From Atopsyche davidsoni (Eukaryota; Arthropoda; Insecta; Trichoptera; Hydrobiosidae): a stretch of DNA of 64,000 nt. The stretch's first letter is position 1; each line of letters opens with the position of its first letter. Both the position numbers and the translations under genes were made by a program. Location: contig JAILWY010000022.1 of assembly GCA_022113835.1 (NCBI GenBank), positions 372,001-436,000 of the forward strand. Reading direction: 5' to 3'. Below the pieces are notes generated by a model, which did no database searches, was not told where the DNA came from, and saw nothing but the letters and a program-made list of their open reading frames with translations. Below, one piece after another: positions 9,905-21,288 of the stretch.

Positions 9905-10135
9905 ATTACATTCTAATGCCTTTCATCATAGGAGTTTGGTGACCATTTCCTCGAACATATCCCTATCCTGGACCAGTCTCGCCAATTCGGCCGTACTTCC
10001 GACCTTCAGCCATTTAAACTTCCTCTTTCCAATGCTCATTTTTTCTTCAATTTTTCCTTGGACAATCAGCTGGAAAATGCTATATAGGATGTGGCCAAAA
10101 TAGGAGACCTTCCGCTTCTTTACCAACGTCAAGAG
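9905..10135 (-). pseudogene. LINE reverse-transcriptase C-terminal remnant (RTE-like), copy 1
   Basis: The minus frame 9926-10132 reads KKRKVSYFGHILYS.. then LIVQGKIEEKMSIGKRKFKWLK and ends ..LVQDRDMFEEMVTKLL, the typical last 70 residues after the RT domain of RTE/CR1-like LINEs (RK..YLGHI...I.GKI.GKR..GRR..WL...R..F..M...L). The 3' text 'tttggtgaccatttcctcgaacat' on plus matches copies at 47.3 and 54.5 kb. No endonuclease or RT palm is present: a 5'-truncated, dead insertion. Confidence 0.75.
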
Positions 10136-10140
10136 TTCCC

Positions 10141-11259
10141 TTTATTTGCGCATTTTGTGCAATACTATTTCATCAACCCATGGTGTTTTAAAGATTCTCC
10201 TTTACAGCCACATTTCTAGTAGCTGTCGTGAGTGTCAGCCAAAGTTTTTACCCGTTTTATATACCATCGACTGACATGTTCACATGTTTAATTTAATTGA
10301 TTACCGGTACTTATCAAACTGAGTGCCATGAACTTGAGAGGTAAGTTTACTGAGTACTCTATCAAAAATATTGAATAGTTTAATCCGAATTCACCGCAGT
10401 GCTCTTAAATATATGGTATCATACAAAAATAATGCAGCTAAAGTACTTGGACCGATGGTGGTGAACTTGAACGGTGGTACGCGGAAAATGACGCATAGAA
10501 TATCGCAGCCAAAGTTTTGTATTGTATCGCAGCGCTTCTAGAACGTTGGCGCGCGGAGTCTCAAATCACATATATATTACGTATAATAAAATATAGTAAA
10601 TATATATTAGAACGGGATTCAATGGGAGTCGTTGGTTGATATGTTTAAATGCGTAGATATGTGATGGGTCGTCTCGTCGGGATGTGTTGAGAGTCTCTGG
10701 AGTATATGTGGCCAGGAGGCTCTGCAGCAGGGCTGGCGGCGTTTCGTTCCTTTTTTAAAATTTCAATTTGAATTATGACCGTTCCTTTTTTAAAAGGGCT
10801 GTCACTTTGTTTTTTTTCGAAGCTTTTACAGTTAATTTGTAAGTTTCACAGTGAAGGCGCTTTTAATGCCGCCACTTCTCGAGGAGATGGACTTAAAATA
10901 ACTAAGTAAATTATATTATATTTTTTTACGTAAAAAAAGGAAAGCGGCAAAATATTGAAACATTTAAAAAATATATATTGTAATAAAATATTTTTCTTTT
11001 GTTTATAAATGCGGATAACATAAAATACCTAAAAAATAGTTTTTTCCTGATTGCTTAAGTCTTGAAAATCTTGTGTTAGCTTTTCTGTGTCTTGGTTTTG
11101 CTGCATAAATGGGTTCGTAAATATTTTTGGCAACCCTGGCGCGGACGCTCTCGGACCTCGTGGGAATTCCGATGACCTTGAACTGGCGCGCTCTCGGGCT
11201 CCCACTTCGTTCTGGACTCCTCTGAAGGTGGGAGAGAGGCTCGTCCGAGCCCATTGTTC
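10141..11259. other. Unassigned stretch with a Penelope-type fragment
   Basis: A worn Penelope-type repeat piece lies at about 10284-10382 ('attaccggtacttatcaaactgagt ... gagtactctatcaaaaatattgaa'). The rest, including GC-rich 10640-10740 and 11130-11250, shows nothing recognisable; open frames at 11003-11353 overlap on both strands. Confidence 0.4.
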
Positions 11260-11840
11260 AGAACAGCAGCTGCTTATAGCTGCTGCAGAGAAGCAGCTAC
11301 TCTCTACTGCCACAAAGACGCTTAATTTTAGATTTGATTATTCAAACTTGTGATTCCAACGACTGGTATTTGTGGCTTTTCATACTGTGAACCTGTCGGT
11401 AAAGTTCACTCCGTGACGAGCTGTTTGTATGGATCCGCAACTATAATGACTCCATTTATTAGTCAGCTGAAAAACACCAACATCGAAAGGTTCTCTCAGA
11501 TCTTTTCTCAGAAAAGAAGCAGCCACTTATACCTGCTGCATTTTTAACGGCATTTAGCGCATTTTTTCTGTTGGTGTTTATTTTTAAAGTGTATTTTAAA
11601 ACGGTGACTTCATTCTGTGGACCTGTCGATAAGAATCACTCCGTGACGAGATGTTTGCGTCGATCTGCAACCATAATGATCTCCATTTATGTGTCCATCG
11701 ATAAAGACTTCAAACCAGCGGCTACGTTCTGCTGCTACAAAGAAGTTCACTCAAGCACACACAGTGAATTCATTCTGTGAGCCTGTCGATGAGATTTGAT
11801 CCGTGACCAGCCACATTCAAGTCATTTATTAATCAGCATG
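11260..11840. repeat. Degenerate tandem repeat, three units of about 200-250 bp
   Basis: Three diverged direct copies of a unit that begins near 'agcagctgcttatagctgctgc' (11267, 11516, 11716). It later contains 'cattctgtg..cctgtcg.ta' (11381, 11611, 11771), 'cactccgtgacgag' and 'ataatga.tccatttat'. Spacing differs between copies, so this is an old, indel-ridden array. No coding content recognised. Confidence 0.65.
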
Positions 11841-13137
11841 ACGCACCTGTCGCATATCCTGGGTGATTCATTGGGGACACTGACAAATGTGGCTAGTCTT
11901 TACCTTAACCTATCACCAAAGAAATCTCAAGACCAAACTAAATACCTACGAAAACATTTGCTTTCTTAATCTTTGTTTCGGTTTCATGTTTTGAGGTTAG
12001 TTGTGGTGCCAGCGTCTTCCTCCGCATCTTCCGAGAATACAGTGTATTCAATAGAATCAACCTACAGACAAATCATACTGTCATACCTTAATAAGAGTCA
12101 TTGAGTAATACTACTGCTTACTAGATAACATCTAACACACTCGTCAATCATGCCGTTTCCTATTTTAGATTTGTGATGCTTTTGGGCTGTACTCGTCCAA
12201 TAGACGTATATTTTAGTGCTTTTTATTTTTTTTTACTCGAGACGTATTCCAAGGAGGTTTCCTAAACGTTGAACACTTCCGGTGTGTGCAAAATAACAAA
12301 CTGTGTGAACCAGAATTAAACTGTTCTACGATGCATTGTTTCCAAACAACAGCCGGGTCGTCGAACCGCCCAACGTTTTTCCCATACAAATGTGCTTATG
12401 ATATTTATTTATTGATAACATACAATCCATGTCACCCTATGAGGAAATATATTACACATTGGATAAGTATTAGCTTCTTCATCGTACCTCAGACGAGCTC
12501 GGCCAACATCCGCTCATACGAAAATTCAGATTTGAGTCGGTCGACTTTCTGGCCTCGTCTTTCCAGAGCATGTGTGCCATCTTCAAATTGTGTCTCAGTT
12601 TCTCAAACTCGGTGTCAAACCACCTGAACCGAGGAGCAATTAAATGTGAACATCGGGCGATTTCCCAAGCCATTGTTCCGCCACCCGCGCCCCTCGCGAG
12701 CCTCGGCGGCCATCTTGCCTCGCCGGCTAATGGCGGACTTCCCCGCCACGCGCCGCCCACGCGCGCAGGTGACCACGCTTCACAACCCAAACGAACACCA
12801 CTGTGCATCGACAGTGCTGTCCCGTGAAACCCACAGCGTGACGTGACCCACGTGAACGTAAACAATATCTTTTTATACATTGAATTAGTAAAAAATGAAC
12901 CACGATTTTCGGTGTCCCGCTGATTCTTACAGCACGGTCACTCCGCGTACTGGAAGTTCATTCTCATTACGGGTCTTTATGTCTTCCGCCAGCTTGAAGG
13001 AATGACCTCCATTTTGAATCTTCGCCAATTGACAATTCATCTGACTCCTCAGGAAGCACTAGTCGTCCCGAATAATCAAGTCCACATCCAGTCCTCTCCG
13101 ACTCCTGTATTTGGCCAGCGGTCAATCTCCGTTAAAA
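11841..13137. other. Unassigned stretch; possible LINE fragment
   Basis: On the minus strand 12479-12640 reads FRWFDTEFEKLRHNLKMAH.. LWKDEARKST, which resembles the endonuclease-to-RT linker of some LINEs (basic W..E...L...+..A...W), but the flanks give no RT or endonuclease motif. GC-rich patch at 12650-12830. No other structure found. Confidence 0.3.
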
Positions 13138-13210
13138 GCAGAGGTCTCCGAACTTTTTTTTCTTGTAGGCCACTTGTCGATTTTTACTATTCTTCGTCGA
13201 CTCTTGCCTT
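13138..13210. mobile_element. Solo end of a hAT family H1 element
   Basis: 'cagaggtctccgaactttttttt' followed by 'ggccacttgtcgatttt' and 'ttcttcgtcgac' aligns with the left end of H1 copies (TIR, then 'gtcgaccccttgtcgagttttcctgttcttcgtcgacc'). The partner end is not found downstream. Confidence 0.5.
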
Positions 13211-14110
13211 CCATATGCGTTCCCCATCGCCACCCTCTCGGTGCGCCACTGCAATTGGTTATTCGTGTGTGCTGCCTTCTAAGCACCCTACACACTCTGC
13301 GACACTATTGGCATCTGCTTTTGCTTTGTATCGAGATAAACCATATTCTATTAAAGCACCCAAAATAAAGTAGCAATAAAAAATGCTAATCGATAGCCAA
13401 ACGTGTAGGCTGCTTTATTTGTTGGGTTAGGTTAGTTCGCGCGGCACTGACCCGCCACGAAAGCGAGGGTAATTTTTTCACATATACTTTTCTGTCGTGT
13501 CATTGAATTTCGCTTCCACACGTTCGGCAGAGTAACGCGAGCCGCGAAGTAAGACGCGTGAGTGCGTGCCGCTCTCGCGAGGACCCCCCGATCCGCTTTT
13601 GAGCATCCCTGGCTTCATTGATTCTAAAGAACATTCGTAAAACAGAGACATTAAATACAGAATACGAACCGTGAAAAAAAAAAATTTCAAGATTTTTTAT
13701 TATTTTATTTGGTAAACTTACAGTAGTTCTTATATATATTATATCTATGGTTGTAACAAGATGTGAGGCTTACGATGAATTATTTTTTTTCTTTATTGAG
13801 TTATGCAGAAAAAATATGTGAAAAAGCCCTTTTTTCTGCACGAGTTAAATAAATAACAAATATAGACATTTAAAACAAAATATAGCATCTTGAATTCTCT
13901 GCACACATCGCGACACAACCGACATCTACTCATGTGTGCTTTATTTAGTTACGCAAAACCACCAAAAACACCTAAAATAAATGGACGTTATATATTGTAA
14001 ATCGGTTGCAATTTTTGTCGCTGTGTGTGTGGTTTTAGTGCAAACCTTGGCGAGTAGAGCCTAAAAGCCTCGTCGTTTCTATTAGCGTCCACGATCGATC
14101 TCGAAGCAAG
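13211..14110. other. Unassigned AT-rich stretch
   Basis: Contains a short piece of the 'cacgtgtaggc' dispersed repeat (near 13400) and a TTAGGTTAG doublet at 13425. No gene or element ends. Confidence 0.45.
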
Positions 14111-14112
14111 TA

Positions 14113-14436
14113 CAGTAATACCCCGCTTTATGCGAGGGATACGTTTCGGAACACTTTAAGCAGTATTACATGTTATTTTTTGTGAAAAACACATCTATTG
14201 TCTTTTGGGTAGCGTTTTTTTTTACGTTCTTGTGAAATACGTTCATAACACCCAACGCTGTTTTTAATTGTTAAGTTCTCTTAACTAAATTCTCTTAACT
14301 AAATGACTAAATTAGGTTCATAAATGTTCCTAAAATAAAAAAATTCGCGTAATGCGAGGCATTTTAACACGAAATTTGAAATTCGCGTTATAGTGAAACC
14401 GCGCATAACGGGGTCGCGTAAAGCGGGGTATTACTG
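14113..14436. mobile_element. Pogo-like MITE copy 2, TA target
   Basis: Near-perfect TIRs CAGTAATACCCCGCTTTATG / GTAAAGCGGGGTATTACTG with TA on both sides (14111-14112, 14437-14438). The interior holds the same blocks as copies at 2.7, 39.3 and 59.9 kb plus a short tandem 'ttctcttaactaaa'. No coding capacity. Confidence 0.9.
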
Positions 14437-14608
14437 TATTGCTTTAATTTAAATGACTTCAGTATTTCCATGCAACCACCTGATAGCGTCTACACACGGA
14501 GCTCTAAAGGCTTATGATATAGTGATTTCGAAAACAAAACACTTGCTATATCCGCAATTGTCCTCGATGGATCTCATGATGACAGATCATAAGTGAAGAG
14601 TAATTTAA

Positions 14609-14934
14609 CCTGTTAACCGGGCGGGACGTATAAATACGTCCAATTTAAACAATATCGGGTACGGGTAGGACGTATGAATACGTCCTTGAAATATATGTTG
14701 CGCCCTTGAAAAAATAAGCGTAGATGAATCTCTTTTAGCATTGAAAGGGAATTTATCTTGGAAACAATATATATATATATCTTCAAAAAGAGCTGGATTT
14801 GGATTAAAGTTGTTTATTTTGAGTGAAAGCTAATCTGGATACGTAAAAAATAGAGTCGGTCGACATGTCCTAGTGAAAGAGTACGCGCCCGTTGTTTGTT
14901 GCGTAATCAAAAAGGGAACTCCCCGGTTAACAGG
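14609..14934. mobile_element. PiggyBac-like MITE with TTAA target, uninterrupted copy
   Basis: TIRs CCTGTTAACCGGG and CCCCGGTTAACAGG are flanked by TTAA on the left (14605-14608) and TTTA on the right (14935-14938). Subterminal palindromic blocks ('ggacgtataaatacgtcc', 'ggacgtatgaatacgtcc') face inward. It is the inverse paralogue of 3935-4767 and retains the single site GCGTAGAT at about 14727-14734, the empty version of the hAT insertion site there. Confidence 0.85.
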
Positions 14935-14938
14935 TTTA

Positions 14939-15684
14939 TACCCACTAGCGTTCAACAATAAACGCTAATACATTTTTGTCGAAAAAAATAAGTTTGTTGG
15001 TCGGTTGTCGGTTGTGTCGCGGTGCGTGTAGGCAGCTCTGGTGCAAGCCGACACACTCTCGCGATCGTTACTGCCGCCGCGCACACGGACGCCCGCCAGC
15101 CCCGCGGCCAAGTTTGTTCACCTCCGGACTATTATGATTCATGGAGCGGCCCGCGGACTAGGGATGGACCCATTCGAGTCTGATCGATCGATCAATCGAT
15201 TTTTTTTTATTAGAAATTTCGTCCAAAAGACGAGAGCAGACAATATATTACACCCATAACATATTTGATAATTTAGATTCTTTGGTGTTGAGCTGTTTGA
15301 AGTTTCCAGTTTTGGTTTGCGAATTCACGCTATTTGAAAAAAAAAAAATACTGGGACACTTCACGTGATATATTGCGTTCACGCAATGCATATAAACGCA
15401 CTGCCGGGCTTGGCGAGAGGCGGCTCGTCCCGCGGGGGTAGTTTGTTCGGGGAAACACGGCGAGTGAGTCATTCGATGACGAGCTCTCGCAGCGACTTTC
15501 AATGTCTGCATGCCCCAATATATTAAATTATTCTGCAGACACATTCATGGTCGACCGATAAATACCAATAAGTTCATCCAATCACGATGGACACAAAATT
15601 GGGGGGGGGGGGGGGTAGCGGGAAGCGAAAGCGCACACGAACAAAATATACAGTATCGAACTAAAAATTACACTACCTTATATA
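14939..15684. other. Unassigned stretch with GC-rich patches and a G-run
   Basis: GC-rich patches at 15010-15180 and 15390-15480, and a run of about 15 G at 15601. 'gtcgcggtgcgtgtaggcagctc' (15015) recurs at 22823 and 58160. No gene recognised. Confidence 0.4.
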
Positions 15685-16186
15685 GGTGTCCAAAAAGAGG
15701 ACGCTGCGAAATTTTTTGGGGCCAGAGTTCCAAGGAGTTTCAAGGTTTCTAGTCAATACAGTTTTTCCAACAAGACGGGACCACTCGCCATACATCCGAT
15801 CAATGAATTGAAGCTGTTAACGAATTATTCCCTAATAAGGTCATTTCACGTAGAGGTAACATCAACTGGTCTCCCAGAAGCGCCGACCTTAGCCCTCTTG
15901 ACTATTTCGTATGGGGATACCTTAAAAGTAGGGTTTACAAGAATAATCCGACGAACCTGACGGAATTGAAACAAAACATCAGGTCAGAAATGGGGCAGCA
16001 ATATCGAGGGCTATGTGTCAGCGTGTTATCAGCAATCTTCGTTCCAGATTGGAAGAGTGCCAGCAGTGCGTAACGGTCACCATTTGGATAACATGATCTT
16101 TTTCATATATCATATATTCGACAGTAAAAAAAATACTTGATTACAAGTAGTTTTTTTTTACTGAACTAACAAATACCCGATACCCT
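15685..16186 (+). mobile_element. Tc1/IS630-like element relic F1
   Basis: The left TIR GGTGTCCAAAAAGAG follows TATA. The right terminus is cut short after 'aaatacccgata', where sister copies continue CTCTTTTTGGACAC. It encodes only the C-terminal third of a transposase. Copies F2 (34761-35229) and F3 (50329-50781) have the same internal content, so all derive from one deleted, non-autonomous form. Confidence 0.8.
15700..16072 (+). pseudogene. Tc1/IS630-like transposase C-terminal remnant F1
   Basis: Reads LRNFLGPEFQGVSRF, then FFQQDGTTRHTSDQ, stop, IEAVNELFPNKVISRRGNIN and WSPRSADLSPLDYFVWGYLK.. to ..RGLCVSVLSAIFV. QQDG supplies the second catalytic Asp and the DL within SADLSPLDYF the third acidic residue, 36 residues later. 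The first Asp and the DNA-binding domain are absent. In-frame stop and frame changes near the end. DDE transposases of this superfamily insert at TA, consistent with the flanks of F3. Confidence 0.8.
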
Positions 16187-17035
16187 ATAGATTGCGCGTT
16201 CTCTTCATTGCAACCGCGCCTCCGGGACTGGCGTGCTCACCTCTCGCAGCAATCACAGGTGATCACAGGTGAGCACAGGTGATCACAGGTGATCACGCCT
16301 AGTTGATCGGCAGCCCGAGTGAGGAGGACCGCTCCAGTCCAAGGCCACTCCAAGGCCAGTCTGCAGTCCGACGCTATTGTGTCCATTGTCGCGTCATTAG
16401 GTGGATTGTTTATTTTCGAGGCATTGTAATAATGACTACGTATTGATTTTTTACTGGAGGTTTAAGTACCCGATTTAACTACGAATGTAGTAGCAACTTT
16501 TTTTTTTATTTTATGAATCAATGATTGTTATTAATCCGCTTTTTTTACCCATACAATTTTATGTTCTACTTCTCGATATTAAACCTCGACGCTTCAAAAT
16601 ATTGTATTGATATTTTTTTAAAAATACAAGCATTGTCTTATAGATTATAAAAATACGTATAACATGTACACTATTTTAAATTAGTTTATTCTTAAAAAAA
16701 TATTTATATATAAGGATTAATGTAAGGAGTACGGTACAGAATGAATGTTTCATTTCTAATCCACAAAATCATATATTTTTAACAATATTTATGCTTTATA
16801 ATGCTCACCACGAATATAATGAAAACCATAAGCGGTACAGAATAAACCATATCTTAATTCATAATATGGATGTCCCCAAAAAACACCTGATATTGAGGAT
16901 CAGATTTTGATTAGTTTAACATATAAATGTAAGGTATACGGTAATTTACAAAACGAGAGATTAAATTAAGATTTACTATAAAGAATCTTAAAATACTATC
17001 TTGTATTTTAAGGTTATTTAAGACAAGTGCTTATT
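16187..17035. other. GC-rich patch then AT-rich DNA, unassigned
   Basis: GC-rich 16200-16400 includes the E-box tandem listed separately. 16420-17035 is AT-rich with no recognisable feature. Confidence 0.4.
16251..16296. repeat. 10-bp tandem repeat with four CAGGTG E-boxes
   Basis: The unit GATCACAGGT is repeated with a 10-bp period, giving CAGGTG at 16256, 16266, 16276 and 16286. CAGGTG is the high-affinity E-box of Snail/E2A-type factors, and the period equals about one helical turn. One unit has GAGC for GATC. Function is inferred only from the motif; it may be a simple minisatellite. Confidence 0.7.
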
Positions 17036-17190
17036 AATATTTTTGAGTAAAATACTTGAGTGATTTTCCACATGTTCGTTTTTATTTGTTTTCACATTGG
17101 CATTATCAAACAGAGTATTTTACTCAAAAATATTAAAACGGAATTCCACCAAGTACTCTCTGTCAAAAATATTGAATTTCTTAACAAGTG
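17036..17190 (-). repeat. Penelope-type terminal repeat fragment
   Basis: Contains 'aaaatacttgagtgattttccacatg', then 'ttttcacattggcattatcaaacagagtattttactcaaaaatatta' and 'gaattccaccaagtactctctgtcaaaaatattgaatttctta'. The GACCGGTTTCGCCAACC part of the hammerhead-like block is deleted between 'tttatttg' and 'ttttcac'. Confidence 0.55.
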
Positions 17191-17275
17191 CTTATTCATG
17201 ATTAGTATGAGACATAAAACACCATGAGTGGTTAGACTTCAATGAGTTATATGATATTTTTTTTGTATGGTTTTG

Positions 17276-17336
17276 AGGACGCAATTGGCCAGCTGCAAGT
17301 CGGTTGCATGATTCGTCGCCACGTGTGCAGGCCTCA
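17276..17336 (-). repeat. Dispersed repeat 'CAGCTAGCCAATAGCGTC' fragment
   Basis: 'gacgcaattggccagctgcaagtcggttgc...cacgtgtgcaggcctc' matches the family best seen at 45509-45790. Likely a MITE of unknown superfamily. Confidence 0.5.
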
Positions 17337-17627
17337 GGTTTATTTTATTATTTAGGAGAAGTCACCTCGAGGTGTCGGAGTCCGGCGGACGGATGTGACA
17401 AATCATCGCGAAGGAAAAAATGACCGGCCGGGACTTCAAAGGCGTCTCCCGAGTCAGCGACCCGAGCCGCGCTTCTGTTCCGGCGGGCGAGCACACTAGT
17501 GACGCGAATAATCGACTTTTTAATCGAATTTTTAATCGAATAATTTGTCGTGCTTTGTGTGCGAAATCGTCGGATTATTTGTACACGGCTTTTTCACCTC
17601 CGCAAAGAGGGTTCGCTTTCTCTATCA

Positions 17628-18120
17628 CACTGGTTCCCAAAGTGGTCAATATCGACCCCCAGGGGTCGATTTTGCCCTGCAAGGGGTCGATGACAGCGAA
17701 AAATTAAATTGGGGGTCCGCGAACTGTAAATGGGGGTCTACGAGAGTGGATCCCATTTAAGCAGGTCATCACCAAAATTTAGGCATTCCGGAAATGTCAT
17801 AATTGAACACAGATTGAACCTATGTACTTACATAATAATGCTGTTAATCCTGCGTTATGGACTATTGCAAGAAGGTTTTTGATAGCTTTTCCATCTTCAT
17901 ACCACATGGAAAAGGGTTTCAGTGCAAATTTCAACCCTCTTACAAAAAAAGAAATAGTTATTCAATGATTACATACCGACATAAAATATGGCGCACCCTG
18001 TATATCAGATGTCAAAAATATGTTTGAAGATGAAAATTCAATATAAGCAAGGCAGGGGTCTACGGAAAACAGGAAAACTCGACAAGGGGTCGACGGGACA
18101 AAATAGTTTGGGAACCTGTG
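17628..18120. mobile_element. Chimeric hAT MITE, family H1 copy a
   Basis: Ends CACTGGTTCCCAAAGTGGTC and ...ATAGTTTGGGAACCTGTG, flanked by imperfect 8-bp duplications CTCTATCA / TTCTAACA (6 of 8, both NNNTANNN). It contains 'ctattgcaagaaggtttttgatagcttttccatcttcat' from the transposase dimerisation region and, at 17956-18003, a terminus of a different (Tc1-type) element, 'cataccgacataaaatatggcgcaccctgtata'. The same hybrid occurs at 42713-43155. Confidence 0.85.
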
Positions 18121-18127
18121 TTCTAAC

Positions 18128-19785
18128 ATGAACCAGGCTCTGGTGAATAATTCGAGATACACGTGTGCTCTGGTAGCTACTTTGTTGCCGACTGGCGGAT
18201 TTTTTTTTTTTTTTTTACTTATATTTCTGTGTGTGTAAAGGATAGGTAATGGAGTAGTGGACTTGGAATGATTGTGGGGGGAAGTACCTTGTCGAGGTAG
18301 TATTGTTACTGTAGCTTGCGGCAGCAGGAGTATCAGATCTAAGCGCCAGTGCTTCGTAAGGAAATTATTTATAATATTGCTATTGGGCAGCAGCAATGCG
18401 CAAAATGCAGTGTTGAAGGACCCACTACACTATTTCCCCCATAGAAAACCAAGAACACTGGCTCTGCATGAGTATAAGCTCCTCTAAGGAAAGGCGCTTG
18501 ATGTCCTAAGAAAATACAAAGCCATTTTATAATATTACCGTCCATTAGTTTTTGGCGGTCCCATCGAGGCCATCTTCAAAAAAAATGCGGCATAACACCC
18601 AAGAACGCAATCATTTATATATCTGGCAATTCGAAAATGGAATCGCAAGATTAAATGATTCTAATTTTGAACGATTAAGGCGTTTAAAAAAGGAACACCG
18701 CTGCTGCGATTATTCTATTTTTATCTCGGCATGTGATTGGTCAGAGGTCGATTGTGTAATTCACTTGTTTATTTAAAAAAATGCTTTTCTGCAGCAAATA
18801 AAATACGATTCACAAGCATTAAATATTTTAACTCAGGTTTATTTACGTAAAAAGTTAAATTATCCGGAGAAATGCATCGCCAATCTCTTTTTAATTCTTT
18901 TTTCCCAGAACGAAAACAAATATACAAGAAATTTCGAAGACTTAAATAAATATCGCCTGTGAGGAAATTTCCTTTGCCAAAGGCTGCTTTATTCTGTATC
19001 ACTCCACGTTTTAATAAAAAAATATATAAACAGCCGGTCGGAAGGAGATTACGAATATTTTTACTTGTGATTACTTTCGCCTTTCGAGTGGTTTCTTGAA
19101 AGGCGAAAGCGCTCCCATTTTTTTTTCTGATTATTGTCGAGAGCAGTAGCTTCTGGGAAGTGTTTCAATGTTGTATTATTATTTAATTATATACTTTCTG
19201 TATTAATTTTGTGTATTTTTGATTGCAGGTAATTGTTGGTCCCCTTTTCTGAGATCGCGCTGTGTGCTATATTGGCGGTATGTTTTTTTTTTATTATTAT
19301 GTTTATATAGAATACTTTAGTTTTTTAGAATATATTCGCACACGTCAGGTATGCGTATATATTCTATAAATGTTCCTTTGCAATGGCACAGTAGCTGTAT
19401 TGGTATATAGCACCGAGCTATGTTCACCTCTGAGGTGAGGGTTGGATTGATAAATATTCGAAAACTGCATTTTTGAGTTTCTCCTTGCAAGTGCCGACGT
19501 TTCGGTCTCGGTGCATATTGATTACATTTTTTTAATGATTTTATTTTAATCGATTCGATAACATTGTCAATGATGTAATCGATTACTTCCTGCTTATAAT
19601 GTAGTATAATAGGTCATAAATAAGTGAGGCCTTTCAACCTGTTGAAAACCATTCAAGCAACGCGTCGACAAGTAATAAAGACACCACTCTGTTATTGTAG
19701 CTGACAGGGGCGGACTAGGCCGGCATGTAGCCTAGATTTCAAAATAGAGGCCCATTGAGATCCGCCATAATTGCAAAGTACTGAC
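18128..19785. other. Unassigned stretch with one strong hairpin
   Basis: Mostly AT-rich. An 11-bp perfect inverted repeat TTTCGCCTTTC / GAAAGGCGAAA with a 12-nt loop lies at 19075-19108. A degenerate 'gccgacgtttcggtctcggtgca' (19494) resembles the GAAAC core text of Penelope-type ribozymes in inverse. No gene recognised. Confidence 0.4.
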
Positions 19786-20530
19786 TAGATGTTAGAGCAG
19801 GTCGTGAAGACGAAAATTATCGGGGGATAAATAGACGGGATTATGGGGGGGGGGGTAGCTTTTGGCCTTTTTTGGTGGCTAATCGAAGGGTTTGGTACTA
19901 GCGAGGTTGGTATTTGGAAGGAGTGGGCGAGGTCAATGATGACCACGTGGATCGTCTCTGTGGAGTTGGGCATTTTTGGACGAGGCTACTGGGCGTTTAG
20001 TGCCCAGCGTAGCACCTTAGTCTGAATGACCTGAAGAGGCTTGTGATGTATCCCCAGATGGGGCAGGCGTACGTATAGGAGTAGGATAGGACGGATCATG
20101 ACTTTCAGGAGGAGGATTTTGTTGGAGGGAGAGAGTTTACTTTTTTTGCAGAGTAGTGTAGAGAGGATTCCGGCTGCCGCTCTAGATTTGCTGGACTTGA
20201 TGTGTGGGGTTCAGGTGAGTTTCCGATCAAGGGTGAGGCCGAAGTATTTGACCGTTCTCTTGTTCTTGGTCCAAGATGATGTTGTCGGGGTTTTCTCTCT
20301 TGACGTGGCTTCCGAAGAGAATGGCCTCGCTTTTGGGGGGGTTTGTCTTAATTCTCCAGTCCTCGAACCAGGAGCCAGATCTTGCTAAAAGGGCGATTAT
20401 TGTGTCGGGGAGGGTGGGTTTTGGGATGTCGGATGTGTAGATATTGAATAGGTGTGGGGATAGGATGGAGTCTTGGGGGACTCCAGCGGTCATGCGTCTG
20501 CTGGGAGTGGTGCTTGATTTTTTTTTTGGT
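19786..20530 (-). pseudogene. Jockey-like LINE reverse-transcriptase fragment
   Basis: The minus strand reads SRRMTAGVPQDSILSPHLFN.. IYTSDIPK (RT motif around the AGVPQGS..SP.LF box), then SWFEDWRIKTNPPKSEAILF. A frame change gives RTVKYFGLTLDRKLT, then ILSTLLCKKSKLSPSNKILL.. and RPILLLYTYACPIWG, closing with the basic C-terminal tail text. These blocks occur in order in Jockey-type LINE ORF2. The YADD catalytic box, expected between SDIPK and SWFEDW, is missing: the segment between them is about 18 residues instead of roughly 50 or more. Two or more frameshifts and a 5' truncation (no endonuclease). Confidence 0.82.
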
Positions 20531-21280
20531 TGGTTATCTATCAGCTGTGCTGCCGTGTGTGTATGATGCGGCCCTGCGGCGTCACCGTCCATCGGTTCCC
20601 GATCCAGGGCAGGTGGCGGCGCCGGCGTGACTAATTAGCCGTGTCACGTGCGCCACAGGTGCGCAGCCTCTGCCGGAGGTGCGTCCGACCGGTTCAATTT
20701 GTACTACCCCACGTCCGAGCACACAAACACGAAAGTCGTAATCATCTACTATCAATTTAGCAATTTCAAATATTTATTTTTAAAAATTATATCACGCGGC
20801 TAGATACCTAAGAAATGAAGTGAATCGAGTCTCGGCTGTTTTAGTATAGGCTCGCGCGGAATGCGGCGCCGCCGGTGTTACCATTATTAGCATTTTTATT
20901 GGAATTAATTGGCAATTGAGCACGGAGGGGGCCGCGGGGGGTATGGAAAACAGCTGATTCTGTCCCCCCGGCGCCGTGGTGCTACATTTCTAGACCTTTC
21001 CTTACTCAAATAGGCTCAACTGCAATGCAATATAGATCCGTTTCATGTGGCGTCTTTCACGGCGTCATTCCCTGTAGCCGACACCATAAACGGTTCTTCA
21101 AAACTTTTTGACTTAACTAACTTTAATTCGTCGTATGCATCATCATTTGCTCAAGAAGTCAGAGCTGGCTGGTTCATGACGCTACGATGTGATTTGATGA
21201 CTTTTTAGACCATGTTTAATTATAGTATTTCAGCGCCCATATTCTACCATTTCGAAGCTAAGTTTGAGCTGAAGGAAACA
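20531..21280. other. GC-rich patch, unassigned
   Basis: GC-rich and CpG-bearing at 20560-20990, with short frames on both strands. 20990-21280 shows no recognisable element. Confidence 0.4.
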
Positions 21281-21288
21281 GTGTAGAC

